From the NCBI GenBank assembly GCA_017744285.1, contig JAGIBP010000032.1:1-38187 (forward strand): 38,187 bases of DNA. Reading direction: 5' to 3'. The notes under the pieces were generated by a model. That model saw only the letters and a list, made by a program, of their open reading frames with translations, had not been told where the DNA came from and ran no database searches. Source of the DNA: Variovorax sp. (GTDB taxonomy: Bacteria; Pseudomonadota; Gammaproteobacteria; Burkholderiales; Burkholderiaceae_C). Positions within the stretch are counted from its first letter, which is position 1. Each line of letters begins with the position of its first letter. The position numbers were made by a program, and so were the translations under genes. This document shows, piece by piece, positions 1-8,542 of this stretch.

Positions 1-1971
1 GACGAGGCGCGCTTCGGCCTTTCGCTCGACCTCGATCGCTTCATGATCGTCGCCACCAGCGACTTCAACATGGGCGCGATGGAGAACAAGGGCCTGAACA
101 TCTTCAACACGAAGTACGTCCTGGCCAACCAGGCGACCGCCACCGACGCCGACTACAGCAACATCGAGAGCGTGGTCGGCCACGAGTACTTCCACAACTG
201 GAGCGGCGACCGCGTCACCTGCCGCGACTGGTTCCAGCTCTCGCTCAAGGAAGGCCTCACGGTCTTCCGCGACCAGGAGTTCAGCCAGGACCTGTGCGCC
301 GAGGCTTCGGCGCGCGCCGTCAAGCGCATCGAGGACGTGCGCGTGCTGCGCACCGCGCAGTTCCCCGAGGATGCGGGCCCGATGGCCCACCCGGTGCGGC
401 CCGACAGCTACATCGAGATCAGCAACTTCTACACCGTCACCATCTACGAGAAGGGCGCCGAGGTGGTGCGCATGATGCAGACGCTGGTCGGCCGCAAGGG
501 CTTCGAGCGCGGCATCACGCTGTACTTCGAGCGCCACGACGGCCAGGCCGTGACCTGCGACGACTTCGCTCAGGCGATCGCCGACGCGAATCCCGAGTCG
601 GACCTCGCCCGCCTGCTGCCGCAGTTCAAGCGCTGGTACAGCCAGGCCGGCACGCCGCGCCTGAAGGCGCACGGCGTGTACGACACGGCCGCACGCAGCT
701 ACACGCTGAGCTTCGTGCAGAGCTGCCCGCCCACGCCGGGCCAGCCGAACAAGGAACCCTTCGTGATCCCGGTCAACATCGGCCTGCTGGGCGCGGACGG
801 CCGCGAACTTCCGTTGCAGCTCGAAGGCGAGTCCGAGGCCACCCGCGGCACCCGCACCCTGGTGCTCACGCGCGCCGGCGAACAGGTGACCTTCGTCGGC
901 CTCGACGAAGAGCCGGTGCCCTCGATCCTGCGCGGCTTCAGCGCGCCGGTGATCCTCGACTACGAGTACACCGATGCCCAGCTGCTCACGCTGCTCGCCC
1001 ATGACGCCGACCCGTTCAACCGCTGGGAAGCCGGCCAGCGCCTGGCGCTGCGTGCCGCGCTGCACGCCATCGCGACGCCCGCGGGCACGCACGAACAGCC
1101 GCTCGACGAGGCCTTCGTCGAGGCGATGCGCAGCGTGCTGCGCCATCCGCAGCTCGACGCGGCCTTCAAGGAACTGGTGCTGACGCTGCCCTCGGAAACC
1201 TACATCGCCGAGCAGCTCGAAGTGGTCGATCCGCAGCGCGTGCATGCGGTGCGCGAAGCCATGCGCGCCCAGCTCGCCACCGCCCTCTTCGCGGACTGGG
1301 AACAGGCCTACGAGCAGAACCGCGACACCGGCGCCTACACGCCCGACCCGGTTTCCTCGGGTCGCCGCGCGCTCGCGGGCATGGCGCTCTCGAACCTCTG
1401 CCTGGCCGCACGCGCGTCCGGCGACGCGGTGTGGCCCGGCAAGACCCTGCAGCGCTTCAAGGACGCGGGCAACATGACCGACCGCTTCAACGCGCTCAGC
1501 GCGCTGGTCTCCTCGGGCCACGCGCTCGCGGCGCAGGCGCTGGCGCGCTTCCACGAGATCTTCAAGAACGAGGCGCTGGTCATCGACAAGTGGTTCTCGC
1601 TGCAGGCCGGCGCGCCCGACCGCGGCGGTGACGTGCTGCCGCTGGTCAAGCAGCTCATGAAGCACCCGGACTTCTCGATCAAGAACCCGAACCGCGCCCG
1701 CAGCGTGATCTTCAGCTACTGCAACGCCAACCCCGGCGCGCTGCACCGCACGGACGCGGCCGGCTACGTGTTCTGGAGCGACCGCGTGATCGAGCTCGAC
1801 GCAATCAACCCGCAGGTCGCCGCCCGCCTGGCGCGTGCGCTCGACCGCTGGAGCAAGCTCGCCGAGCCGTACCGCAGCGCCGCCCGCGAGGCGATCGCCC
1901 GTGTCGCGGCGCGACCGGACCTGAGCAAGGACACCCTCGAGGTGGTCACGCGTGCGTTGGCCGTCAGCTGA
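1..1971 (+). CDS. pepN: Aminopeptidase N (M1 family), 5' end missing
   Basis: This is the C-terminal 656 residues of a cytosolic zinc aminopeptidase that removes N-terminal residues from peptides. The reading frame is open from base 1, so the true start lies outside the window; the ATG at 43 is internal. The substrate-binding GAMEN motif is encoded at 73-87. The zinc motif HEYFH is at 181-195, followed by the third ligand in LKEG about 19 residues later, so the active site is intact. The remainder is the long helical C-terminal domain of the E. coli-type enzyme (about 870 residues in full). The stop overlaps the GTG start of the next gene by 20 nt, which suggests co-transcription. Confidence 0.96.
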   Translation, partial: DEARFGLSLDLDRFMIVATSDFNMGAMENKGLNIFNTKYVLANQATATDADYSNIESVVGHEYFHNWSGDRVTCRDWFQLSLKEGLTVFRDQEFSQDLCAEASARAVKRIEDVRVLRTAQFPEDAGPMAHPVRPDSYIEISNFYTVTIYEKGAEVVRMMQTLVGRKGFERGITLYFERHDGQAVTCDDFAQAIADANPESDLARLLPQFKRWYSQAGTPRLKAHGVYDTAARSYTLSFVQSCPPTPGQPNKEPFVIPVNIGLLGADGRELPLQLEGESEATRGTRTLVLTRAGEQVTFVGLDEEPVPSILRGFSAPVILDYEYTDAQLLTLLAHDADPFNRWEAGQRLALRAALHAIATPAGTHEQPLDEAFVEAMRSVLRHPQLDAAFKELVLTLPSETYIAEQLEVVDPQRVHAVREAMRAQLATALFADWEQAYEQNRDTGAYTPDPVSSGRRALAGMALSNLCLAARASGDAVWPGKTLQRFKDAGNMTDRFNALSALVSSGHALAAQALARFHEIFKNEALVIDKWFSLQAGAPDRGGDVLPLVKQLMKHPDFSIKNPNRARSVIFSYCNANPGALHRTDAAGYVFWSDRVIELDAINPQVAARLARALDRWSKLAEPYRSAAREAIARVAARPDLSKDTLEVVTRALAVS

Positions 1972-2803
1972 GCCGCGTTCGCGGCCGGCGGCGATGCTCG
2001 CGATGGCGGCGCTACTCTGTGTGGCGCTGGCCGGCTGCGCGAGCGGCAGCGGCTCGCGCGAGCCATGGATCAAGAAATCGCAACTGGCCACCCTGCCGGG
2101 CTCGACCGTGCAGGTGGTCGTGCCGGTGGTCGGTATCGAGGTGGAGAACGACCCCGACGCCGAGGCGAAGCGGATGCGCCTCATCGCCACCGGCATGTCG
2201 GCGATCCCCGGCGTGGGCATCCTGGGTGCGATGGCGCTCGGGGGCGCCAGCGGCGCGGCCAACCAGCAGTACCAGGTGTCGGTGCAGGAAGACATCCGGG
2301 CGCGGTCCGCGCTCTACCGGAGCGCGCTGGGCAGCTACGACGAACTGGCGCCCCAGCTCAGCGCCCGGCTCGAAAAGGCCTTGCGCACCAGCCCCAACTA
2401 CCGCGACGCCACCTATCGCGAGCCCGCGGCGAACCTGTACCACACCGACCCGCGGGTCCCCGAGAGTGCGCAGACCGTGGTCGAAGGATGGGTCAACATC
2501 TCCGGCAACGAGGATGACGCCGTGGTGCAGGCCAAGGTGCGCATCGCTTCGCCCGACAGGCAGACCCTGTGGCACGCGTATGCGTACCGCAGCGCCGTGA
2601 GCCTCGGCGACCTCGTCGGCCCTTCGCTCAAGCAGGATCTGCGCGGCAAGGACGCCAACACGCAGCGCGAGATCCGCCGCGCGCTCTGGCTGGCCGATGA
2701 AGGCAAGCTGCTGCGAGAGGGGCTGTCCAAGGCAACCGCCGACATCGCGATGCAGATTGCCTACGACCTCGGGGCCCCCTGGCCCGATGACGGCGCCGAC
2801 TGA
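1952..2803 (+). CDS. Uncharacterised lipoprotein
   Basis: A 283-residue predicted lipoprotein of unknown function. The N-terminus has arginines, a hydrophobic stretch (MLAMAALLCVALAGC) and a lipobox LAGC, with the lipidated cysteine at residue 29. The GTG at 1952 is chosen because it keeps the positive n-region and has a GAGGTG ribosome site 6-12 nt upstream. The ATG at 1994 would leave a signal with no charge and no ribosome site. A glycine/alanine-rich segment (GVGILGAMALGGASGAA) lies near residues 90-106 and could be membrane-associated. The mature part is soluble-looking. It lies between pepN and fbp, and neither neighbour suggests a role. Confidence 0.8.
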   Translation: MRWPSAEPRSRPAAMLAMAALLCVALAGCASGSGSREPWIKKSQLATLPGSTVQVVVPVVGIEVENDPDAEAKRMRLIATGMSAIPGVGILGAMALGGASGAANQQYQVSVQEDIRARSALYRSALGSYDELAPQLSARLEKALRTSPNYRDATYREPAANLYHTDPRVPESAQTVVEGWVNISGNEDDAVVQAKVRIASPDRQTLWHAYAYRSAVSLGDLVGPSLKQDLRGKDANTQREIRRALWLADEGKLLREGLSKATADIAMQIAYDLGAPWPDDGAD

Positions 2804-2851
2804 CCGCCACCTCGAATTCCACCGAACCCCCATCCAGGAAACACACACCGT

Positions 2852-3859
2852 ATGGCCCAGAAGATTTCACTGACCCGCTATCTCGTCGAGCAGCAACGCG
2901 CCGACGGCCTCATTCCCGGCCAACTGCGCCTGCTGCTCGAAGTGGTCGCGCGCGCCTGCAAGAGCATCAGCCAGGCGGTCAACAAGGGCGCGCTCGGCGG
3001 CGTGCTCGGCAGCGCCGAGAGCGAGAACGTGCAGGGCGAAGTCCAGAAGAAGCTCGACATCATCGCCAACGAGGTGCTGATCGAGGCGAACGAATGGGGC
3101 GGCCACCTCGCCGCCATGGCCAGCGAGGAGATGGACAGCATCTACGTGGTGCCCAACCGCTACCCGCAGGGCGAGTACCTGCTGCTGTTCGATCCCCTGG
3201 ACGGCTCGAGCAACATCGACGTCAACGTGAGCATCGGCACCATCTTCAGCGTGCTCAAGAAGCCCGACGACACGCCCGGCGTGCAGGAAGGCGACTTCCT
3301 GCAGGCGGGCAGCCGGCAGGTCGCGGCCGGCTATTGCATCTACGGGCCGCAGACCACGCTGGTGCTCACGGTGGGCAACGGCGTGGCGATGTTCACGCTC
3401 GACCGCGAGCAGGGTTCCTTCATGCTGACGCAGGAGAACATCCAGATCCCGGCCGACACCAAGGAATTCGCGATCAACATGAGCAACATGCGCCACTGGG
3501 ACGCCCCGGTGAAGCGCTACATCGACGAATGCCTGGCCGGCAAGGAAGGCCCGCGCGGCAAGGACTTCAACATGCGCTGGATCGCGAGCATGGTCGCCGA
3601 CGTGCACCGCATCCTGATGCGCGGCGGCATCTTCATGTACCCGTGGGACAAGCGCGAGCCCGACAAGGCGGGCAAGCTGCGCCTGATGTACGAGGCCAAC
3701 CCGATGAGCTGGCTGGTCGAGCAGGCCGGCGGCGCCGCCACCAACGGCCGCGAGCGCATCCTCGACCTCGCCCCGGCCAAGCTGCACGAACGCGTGGCTG
3801 TGGTTTTGGGATCAAAAAATGAGGTCGAGCGCGTCACGCGCTATCACGATCCGCTATAA
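2852..3859 (+). CDS. fbp: Fructose-1,6-bisphosphatase class I
   Basis: A 335-residue cytosolic enzyme that hydrolyses fructose-1,6-bisphosphate to fructose-6-phosphate in gluconeogenesis. The metal-binding [16 protein letters not shown] motif lies near residues 114-129. The sugar-phosphate-binding region (KFDMRW-like, here [18 protein letters not shown]) and the C-terminal [14 protein letters not shown] are present. Length matches the class I family. An AGGAA ribosome site lies before the ATG. The gene follows the lipoprotein gene by 48 nt. Its stop codon TAA is part of a TATAAT hexamer that probably serves the tRNA gene just downstream. Confidence 0.97.
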   Translation: MAQKISLTRYLVEQQRADGLIPGQLRLLLEVVARACKSISQAVNKGALGGVLGSAESENVQGEVQKKLDIIANEVLIEANEWGGHLAAMASEEMDSIYVVPNRYPQGEYLLLFDPLDGSSNIDVNVSIGTIFSVLKKPDDTPGVQEGDFLQAGSRQVAAGYCIYGPQTTLVLTVGNGVAMFTLDREQGSFMLTQENIQIPADTKEFAINMSNMRHWDAPVKRYIDECLAGKEGPRGKDFNMRWIASMVADVHRILMRGGIFMYPWDKREPDKAGKLRLMYEANPMSWLVEQAGGAATNGRERILDLAPAKLHERVAVVLGSKNEVERVTRYHDPL

Positions 3860-3860
3860 T
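3855..3860 (+). promoter_or_regulatory. Putative -10 box of tRNA-Thr, overlapping the fbp stop
   Basis: A perfect TATAAT ends 10 nt before the tRNA and includes the fbp stop codon (3857-3859). The bases between it and the tRNA are GC-rich (CGAGGG), as in stringently controlled stable-RNA promoters. A -35 hexamer 17 nt upstream is poor (CGTCAC at 3832-3837), so this is an inference from one element. Confidence 0.5.
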
Positions 3861-3870
3861 CGAGGGCTTA

Positions 3871-3946
3871 GCCGGTGTAGCTCAGTCGGTAGAGCAGCTC
3901 ATTCGTAATGAGAAGGTCGGGTGTTCGAATCATCTCTCCGGCACCA
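3871..3946 (+). tRNA. tRNA-Thr (anticodon CGT)
   Basis: A 76-nt cloverleaf with encoded CCA. The D arm is GTAGCTCAGTCGGTAGAGC, the anticodon loop is TTCGTAA with CGT at 3904-3906 (reads ACG), and the T loop is TTCGAAT. The acceptor stem GCCGGTG/CTCCGGC pairs except for a U-U at position 6-67, and the top of the anticodon stem (27-43) is G-A. It lies 11 nt after fbp and is followed by a strong hairpin terminator, so it is a single-tRNA unit. No integrase is nearby. Confidence 0.96.
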
Positions 3947-3952
3947 AAACGC

Positions 3953-3993
3953 AAAAAGGTCCTGTTGCAAGTCCAAGGCAACAGGACCTTTTT
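3953..3993 (+). terminator. Rho-independent terminator after tRNA-Thr
   Basis: Two perfect 16-nt arms, AAAAAGGTCCTGTTGC (3953-3968) and GCAACAGGACCTTTTT (3978-3993), enclose a 9-nt loop. The A and T tails pair with each other, so the element could work on both strands. It ends the fbp/tRNA transcript. Confidence 0.92.
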
Positions 3994-4167
3994 CATTGGC
4001 CCGCGGAGTGCGGCTTTAGGAGCATTCTCATAGGCGGCGTCAAGCCGAACCCATAGAGTTCAGGTTCTTCATCGATCCGATGAAGATTTCTCCAAACGCA
4101 AGCTGTCACACGCAAGAAGGAACGGCGAGACCACCCCCCGGTGGTCTCGCACGATCCCCCTCCCGGC
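3994..4167. other. Non-coding gap with a hairpin downstream of lysR
   Basis: No gene is seen here. An 11-bp perfect stem (4125-4135 with 4140-4150, loop CCCC) lies just past the stop of the minus-strand LysR gene and probably ends its message. The following minus-strand bases are only moderately U-rich (GTTCCTTCTT), so the terminator call is tentative. Confidence 0.55.
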
Positions 4168-5052
4168 TCAGTCGCGCAGTCGCTCCCGCATCAACTCCCT
4201 CACGATCGACAGTCCCGGTGCCTCGGTGCGCCGGCGCAATGTCACCAGCCCGAAGCGGGCAACGCGCGTGACCGGCGGCGTCATCTTCAGTTCCGCCAGG
4301 TCCGGCGCCGCGGCACGGATGGCGAGCAGCACCGCATCGCTCTGGCGCGTCACGTCGACCAGGCTGGCCACCTCCTCGCACTGCACGGTCACGCAACGCG
4401 CGGGGTGCGCCTGCGGCCCATAGGTCTCGATCAGGCTGCGCGCCACCTCGTCGCTGAGCGGCGTCGAGGCGATGGGGTATCGCTGCACCGCCTCGAAGGT
4501 GACGCCCTTGCGCAGGCGCGTGAGCGGATGGCCGCGCCGCGCCATGAAGGTACCGCGCATCTCGTACAGGTCGCTCACGCGCAGGTCGTCCGCGGGCTTG
4601 AGGGAGAGCGCGTCGACAACCAGCGCATCGAGCATGCGGTCGCGCAAGGACTGCGCGAGCAGTTCGGTGCCGCCGCGCGCCACCACCACGCGCACCTTCG
4701 GATGCCGGGTCGCCATGTGCATCAGGAGCGGCGTCATCAGCATCGCCCCAGGGCCCGAACCCATGCCGATGCGCAGCACACCGCCCTCGCCTTCGCGCAT
4801 GCGGCGACCGCTGTCGCGCAGTTCGCCGGCCTCGAACACCAGTTGCCTGGCGCGCTCCACCACCTCGCGGCCGAAGGCGGTGAGCTCGATGCGTCGCCCC
4901 ACGCGGTCGAACAGCGGCATGCCGAGCTGGTCTTCCAGCGCTCGGATGCTGCGGCTGAGCGCCGGCTGGGTGATGTAGAGGGCCTGCGCGGACTGGCTGA
5001 ACGATGCGCTTTCCGCGAGCGAAATGAGGTGCCTGAGCTGGACCAGCGTCAT
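4168..5052 (-). CDS. LysR-family transcriptional regulator
   Basis: A 294-residue LysR-type regulator. Residues about 3-62 form the winged helix-turn-helix (QLRHLISLAESASFSQSAQ, then QPALSRSIRALEDQLG and LFDR). The rest is a periplasmic-binding-like effector domain from about residue 90. It is divergent from the Bug-type gene at 5221, with a 168-nt shared promoter region containing an inverted repeat, so by the usual LysR arrangement it probably controls that gene and the M20 hydrolase behind it. The inducer is unknown. A hairpin follows its stop codon. Confidence 0.93.
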   Translation of the reverse strand: MTLVQLRHLISLAESASFSQSAQALYITQPALSRSIRALEDQLGMPLFDRVGRRIELTAFGREVVERARQLVFEAGELRDSGRRMREGEGGVLRIGMGSGPGAMLMTPLLMHMATRHPKVRVVVARGGTELLAQSLRDRMLDALVVDALSLKPADDLRVSDLYEMRGTFMARRGHPLTRLRKGVTFEAVQRYPIASTPLSDEVARSLIETYGPQAHPARCVTVQCEEVASLVDVTRQSDAVLLAIRAAAPDLAELKMTPPVTRVARFGLVTLRRRTEAPGLSIVRELMRERLRD

Positions 5053-5220
5053 TGGAAGGCCTCGGTCGATCTATGCATTGAACTCATGCTGATTCTCACG
5101 ACAATGCATTGGATGTTCTCATGGCACGCTCCTACGATGCGAGCGCGGGCCGAGGTCCGGCCCTGCCTTCGTCATCGAAGCCCTCAAGCAGACGCTCACG
5201 CCAGCGCACTCAGGAGCCCC
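5053..5220. promoter_or_regulatory. Divergent lysR / solute-binding-protein promoter region with inverted repeat
   Basis: The arms ATGCATTG (5073-5080) and CAATGCAT (5102-5109) are perfect inverted repeats 21 nt apart. A second, shorter dyad, GCAT-N7-ATGC (5075-5089), fits the T-N11-A form of LysR sites. The location between the regulator and its divergent neighbour supports an operator. No convincing -35/-10 pair was assigned. Confidence 0.5.
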
Positions 5221-6198
5221 ATGAAACCGTTCTTCCAGCGTTCGATCGCCGGCCTGCTCCTGGCAGCCGCGGGTGCCGTTTTCGCCCAGGCCTATCCCTC
5301 CAAGGCCGTCAACCTCATGGTGCCGTACCCAGCCGGCGGCCCGTCCGATGCCATTGCGCGCATCTTCGCCACGCCGCTGGGCAAGGAGCTCGGCCAGCCC
5401 GTGCTCGTGGAGAACCTCGGCGGGGTGTCCGGTGCGTTGGCGGCGCAGAAGGTGCTCGCGGCGCCGGCCGACGGCTACTACCTGTTCCAGGGCTCGCCCA
5501 ACGAAGTGATCCTCGCGCCGCTGGCCAACGCGGCGGTCAAGCTCAAGGCGGAGGACTTCCGGCTGGTGCATCCGGTGGCCGACGCCGCGATGGTGTTCGT
5601 CGCCCGCAAGGACCTGCCGGCCAACAGCGTCGACGAGCTGATCGCGCTCGCGCGCAAGTCGAAGGACAAGCCGCTCACCTATGGCAGCGTCGGCGTCGGT
5701 TCGCTCTACCACCTGATCATGGAAGAGGTGCAGCACCGCACCGGCACGCAGATGATCCACGCGCCCTACAAGGGCAACGCGCCGCTTCTCACGGACATCG
5801 GCGGCGGCCAGGTCGATTTCGCGGTGCTGGTGTACAGCGCCGCGATGGGCGCGATGGCCGAACAGGGCCGCCTGAAGGTGATCGGCCAGCTCGGCGCGCA
5901 GCGCTCCGAACTGCTCAAGGACGTTCCCACGGTGAGCGAGGGCAAGGAGCTCAAGGACTTCGCCTACAAGACCTGGAGCGGCCTCATGGTGCCGAAGAAC
6001 ACGCCCGAGGACGTGGTCCAGCGCCTGCACAAGGCGATCGGCGCGACGCTGAAGGACCCGTCGGTGCGCGCCCAGCTCGCCGCGCAGACGCAGCTGGCCT
6101 CGCCCGCGATGTCGCTCGCCGAAGCCGCGAAGTTCTACGAAGCCGAGACCGCCCGCTACCGCGCGATCGCGAAGACCATCAACCTGCAGCCGCAGTAA
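5221..6198 (+). CDS. Bug/TctC-family periplasmic solute-binding protein
   Basis: A 325-residue tripartite-tricarboxylate-transporter receptor of the Bug family, very abundant in Burkholderiales. A signal peptide (MKPFFQRSIAGLLLAAAGAVFA) is followed by the family start YPSKAVNLMVPYPAGGPSDA and later HAPYKGNAPLLTDIGGGQ. The ATG has an AGGAG site. The gene lies 10 nt before the M20 hydrolase, so the two are probably one operon. No TctA/TctB membrane genes are in the window, so it either shares a remote transporter or works in sensing. The ligand is unknown, but the neighbour suggests an amide or N-acyl amino acid. Confidence 0.93.
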   Translation: MKPFFQRSIAGLLLAAAGAVFAQAYPSKAVNLMVPYPAGGPSDAIARIFATPLGKELGQPVLVENLGGVSGALAAQKVLAAPADGYYLFQGSPNEVILAPLANAAVKLKAEDFRLVHPVADAAMVFVARKDLPANSVDELIALARKSKDKPLTYGSVGVGSLYHLIMEEVQHRTGTQMIHAPYKGNAPLLTDIGGGQVDFAVLVYSAAMGAMAEQGRLKVIGQLGAQRSELLKDVPTVSEGKELKDFAYKTWSGLMVPKNTPEDVVQRLHKAIGATLKDPSVRAQLAAQTQLASPAMSLAEAAKFYEAETARYRAIAKTINLQPQ

Positions 6199-6208
6199 GG
6201 ACGCCCCG

Positions 6209-7387
6209 ATGACCACCTCCCTGCTCGATCAGTTGCACGAACAGGCCGACGAGTTCATCGGCCTGCGCCGCGACATCCACCAGCACCCCGAGCTCGCCTT
6301 CGACGAACACCGCACGGCCGCCCTGGTGGCCGGGAAGCTCGAGGCCTGGGGCTACGAGGTCGAGCGCGGACTGGGCGGCACCGGCGTGGTCGCGCGCCTG
6401 GTGCGCGGCAGCGGCACACGGCGCCTGGGCATCCGCGCCGACATGGACGCGCTGCCGATCGACGAGGCCACCGGCCTGGCCTATGCGAGCCACCATGCCG
6501 GCGTGATGCACGCCTGCGGGCACGACGGCCATACGGCGATGCTGCTCGCGGCGGCGCATCACCTCGCGCACCGCGGCCGCTTCGACGGCACGCTGAACCT
6601 GATCTTCCAGCCTGCCGAGGAAGGCGGCGGCGGCGCCCTGCGCATGATGGAAGACGGCCTCTTCGAGAAGTACCCCTGCGACGCGATCTTCGCCATGCAC
6701 AACATGCCCGGCATGCCGCAAGGCCGGCTCGTGCTGCGCGAAGGCGCGGCGATGGCGTCGTCGGACTACGCCACCGTCACGCTGACCGGCGTGGGCGGGC
6801 ACGGGGCGCTGCCGCATCGCAGCGCGGACCCGATCGTGGCGGCCGCGAGCATCGTGATGGCGCTGCAGACCATCGTCTCGCGCAACGTCGATCCGCTGGC
6901 GATGGCGGTGGTCACCGTCGGTGCGCTGCACGCGGGCAAGGCCAACAACGTGATCCCGCAGACCGCGACGCTGGAACTCAGCGTGCGCGCGCTCGACCGC
7001 GAGGTGCGTGCCACGCTCGAGCGGCGCATCAAGGCGGTGATCGCGGCGCAGGCCGAGAGCTTCGGCGTCGGCGCGGCCATCGACTGGCGGCCAGGCTATG
7101 CGGTGCTGGTGAACACGCCGAAGGAAACCGACTTCGCGCGCGAGGTCGCGATCGAGCTGGTGGGCGCCGAGCGCGTCACGCCGCAGGGCCAGCCGCTGTC
7201 GGGCAGCGAGGACTTCGCATTCATGCTGGAGAAGGTGCCCGGCTGCTATGTGCTGATCGGCAATGGCGACGGCGACAGCCACGGCGCCTGCATGGTGCAC
7301 AACCCCGGCTACGACTTCAACGACGCGAACGTCGCGGTCGGCTCCGCGTACTGGGTGCTGCTGGCGGAGCGCTTCCTCGCCGCCTGA
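6209..7387 (+). CDS. M20-family amidohydrolase (hippurate hydrolase / N-acyl-amino-acid deacylase type)
   Basis: A 392-residue metal-dependent amidohydrolase of the M20D (HipO/AbgA/IAA-amino-acid hydrolase) type that cleaves an N-acyl or amide bond. Metal-binding motifs are HACGHDGHTAM near residue 105, PAEEGGGGA near residue 140, and a late HNPGYDFND histidine. The start is RRDIHQHPELAFDE-like, as in the family. An AAGGA site lies ahead of the ATG. It follows the solute-binding gene by 10 nt and its stop touches the porin stop on the other strand with no gap. The exact substrate cannot be read from sequence. Confidence 0.92.
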   Translation: MTTSLLDQLHEQADEFIGLRRDIHQHPELAFDEHRTAALVAGKLEAWGYEVERGLGGTGVVARLVRGSGTRRLGIRADMDALPIDEATGLAYASHHAGVMHACGHDGHTAMLLAAAHHLAHRGRFDGTLNLIFQPAEEGGGGALRMMEDGLFEKYPCDAIFAMHNMPGMPQGRLVLREGAAMASSDYATVTLTGVGGHGALPHRSADPIVAAASIVMALQTIVSRNVDPLAMAVVTVGALHAGKANNVIPQTATLELSVRALDREVRATLERRIKAVIAAQAESFGVGAAIDWRPGYAVLVNTPKETDFAREVAIELVGAERVTPQGQPLSGSEDFAFMLEKVPGCYVLIGNGDGDSHGACMVHNPGYDFNDANVAVGSAYWVLLAERFLAA

Positions 7388-8479
7388 TCAGAAGCTCAGC
7401 TTCAGGCCGAGGTCGTAGCCGCTCGCGCTGCGGTTGGCGTCGGTGATGCCGCCGTTCACCGCGACGGCCGAGCCGCCGCTGTTGCTCACGCGCGCGTAGG
7501 TGGCGTAGGCCGCGGTGCGCCTGGAGAAGTTGTAGACGTAGCCGAAGGCCCATTTGCGCGCGGTGGGGTCGCCGGGCGCGTCGGTGCCGTAGCTCGACCA
7601 CGAGACCTTGATCTGGTCGTAGCCGAACACCGGCACGATCGCGCCGACCAGGTAGCCCGTGCCCGTGACCTCGGGCAGCGACTTCACCTTGTCGCGGTAG
7701 TAGCCGCCCATCAGCTTGACGAGCTGGAAGTCCCACGAGGCGCCGAGGTTCACCGTGTCGATGTCGCCGGTGCTGCCGCTGCGCGCGAACTGCGTGCGGG
7801 CGCCTGCCACCGCGATCGCGAACGGCCCGTTGGCGTAGCCCACGCGGGCGCTGTAGCCGTTGCCGTCGTCCTCGTTGAACGAGGGCTTCGGGTTCTCGCC
7901 CATGTAGTACTGCACTTCCCCGAAGAAACCGCCGAGGTTCGGCGGCAGGAAGTAAGCGACCATGTTCGACGCCCGCGTGGCCGTGGGCCCGCCGATCGTG
8001 CCGACCTGCGCCTGGTTGGTGCCGACGCCGTTGACGCTGAACGGATCGACGTCGTTGCGGTTGCGGTATTGGGCGGTGAAGTCGCGGCCCAGGCGCAACT
8101 CGCCCCAGAAGTCCATCAGGCTCACGGTCGAACGCCGGTTGAAGGCGAGCCCGTTGGCGGAACCGTTCGGCTGGTTGTTGACGTTGGTGGCACCGGTGGT
8201 GCCGTCGTCGATGTTGAGGCCCGCTTCGAGCCAGAAGCCCGCCGCCATGCCGCCGCCCAGGTCTTCGATGCCGCGAAACCCGAGCCGCGAGGCGGAGTTG
8301 CCGCCGCTATAGAGCTGGGTCTTGCTCGCGATGCTGCCGCTGCCGTAGCCGAGGGCCACGTCGGCAATGCCGAAGACGGTGACGCTGCTGCCGGTGGCCG
8401 GGCTCTGGACGGCGCTGGTCTGCGCCGATGCAAGCCCCGAGGCGCACAGGGCGCCCAGGGCCAGGGTGGCTCTCCTCAT
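7388..8479 (-). CDS. Gram-negative porin (OmpC-like, betaproteobacterial type)
   Basis: A 363-residue outer-membrane beta-barrel that admits small hydrophilic solutes. A signal peptide (MRRATLALGALCASGLASAQ) leads into SSVTVFGIADVALGYGS, the usual first strand. The region LGFRGIEDLGGGMAAGFWLE and the final phenylalanine (YDLGLKLSF) are family marks. A GGAGGAG ribosome site precedes the ATG. It is 63 nt downstream of fliA on the same strand with no clear terminator between, so some read-through is possible, although a role in motility is not implied. It is convergent and abutting with the M20 gene. Confidence 0.93.
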   Translation of the reverse strand: MRRATLALGALCASGLASAQTSAVQSPATGSSVTVFGIADVALGYGSGSIASKTQLYSGGNSASRLGFRGIEDLGGGMAAGFWLEAGLNIDDGTTGATNVNNQPNGSANGLAFNRRSTVSLMDFWGELRLGRDFTAQYRNRNDVDPFSVNGVGTNQAQVGTIGGPTATRASNMVAYFLPPNLGGFFGEVQYYMGENPKPSFNEDDGNGYSARVGYANGPFAIAVAGARTQFARSGSTGDIDTVNLGASWDFQLVKLMGGYYRDKVKSLPEVTGTGYLVGAIVPVFGYDQIKVSWSSYGTDAPGDPTARKWAFGYVYNFSRRTAAYATYARVSNSGGSAVAVNGGITDANRSASGYDLGLKLSF

Positions 8480-8542
8480 CGCGGTGCTCCTCCGGACGTT
8501 GGTGCTGACACTCCCCCGGCGGCATGATAGACGACCGATGCG

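Noticed and set aside
3871..3993. tRNA-Thr as an integration site
   Set aside because: No integrase, no repeated tRNA 3' end and no change in gene type were seen next to it.
4141..5220. Long plus-strand frame leading into the Bug gene, as if the protein had 685 residues
   Set aside because: The signal peptide and AGGAG site define the start at 5221; the upstream part is the shadow of lysR.
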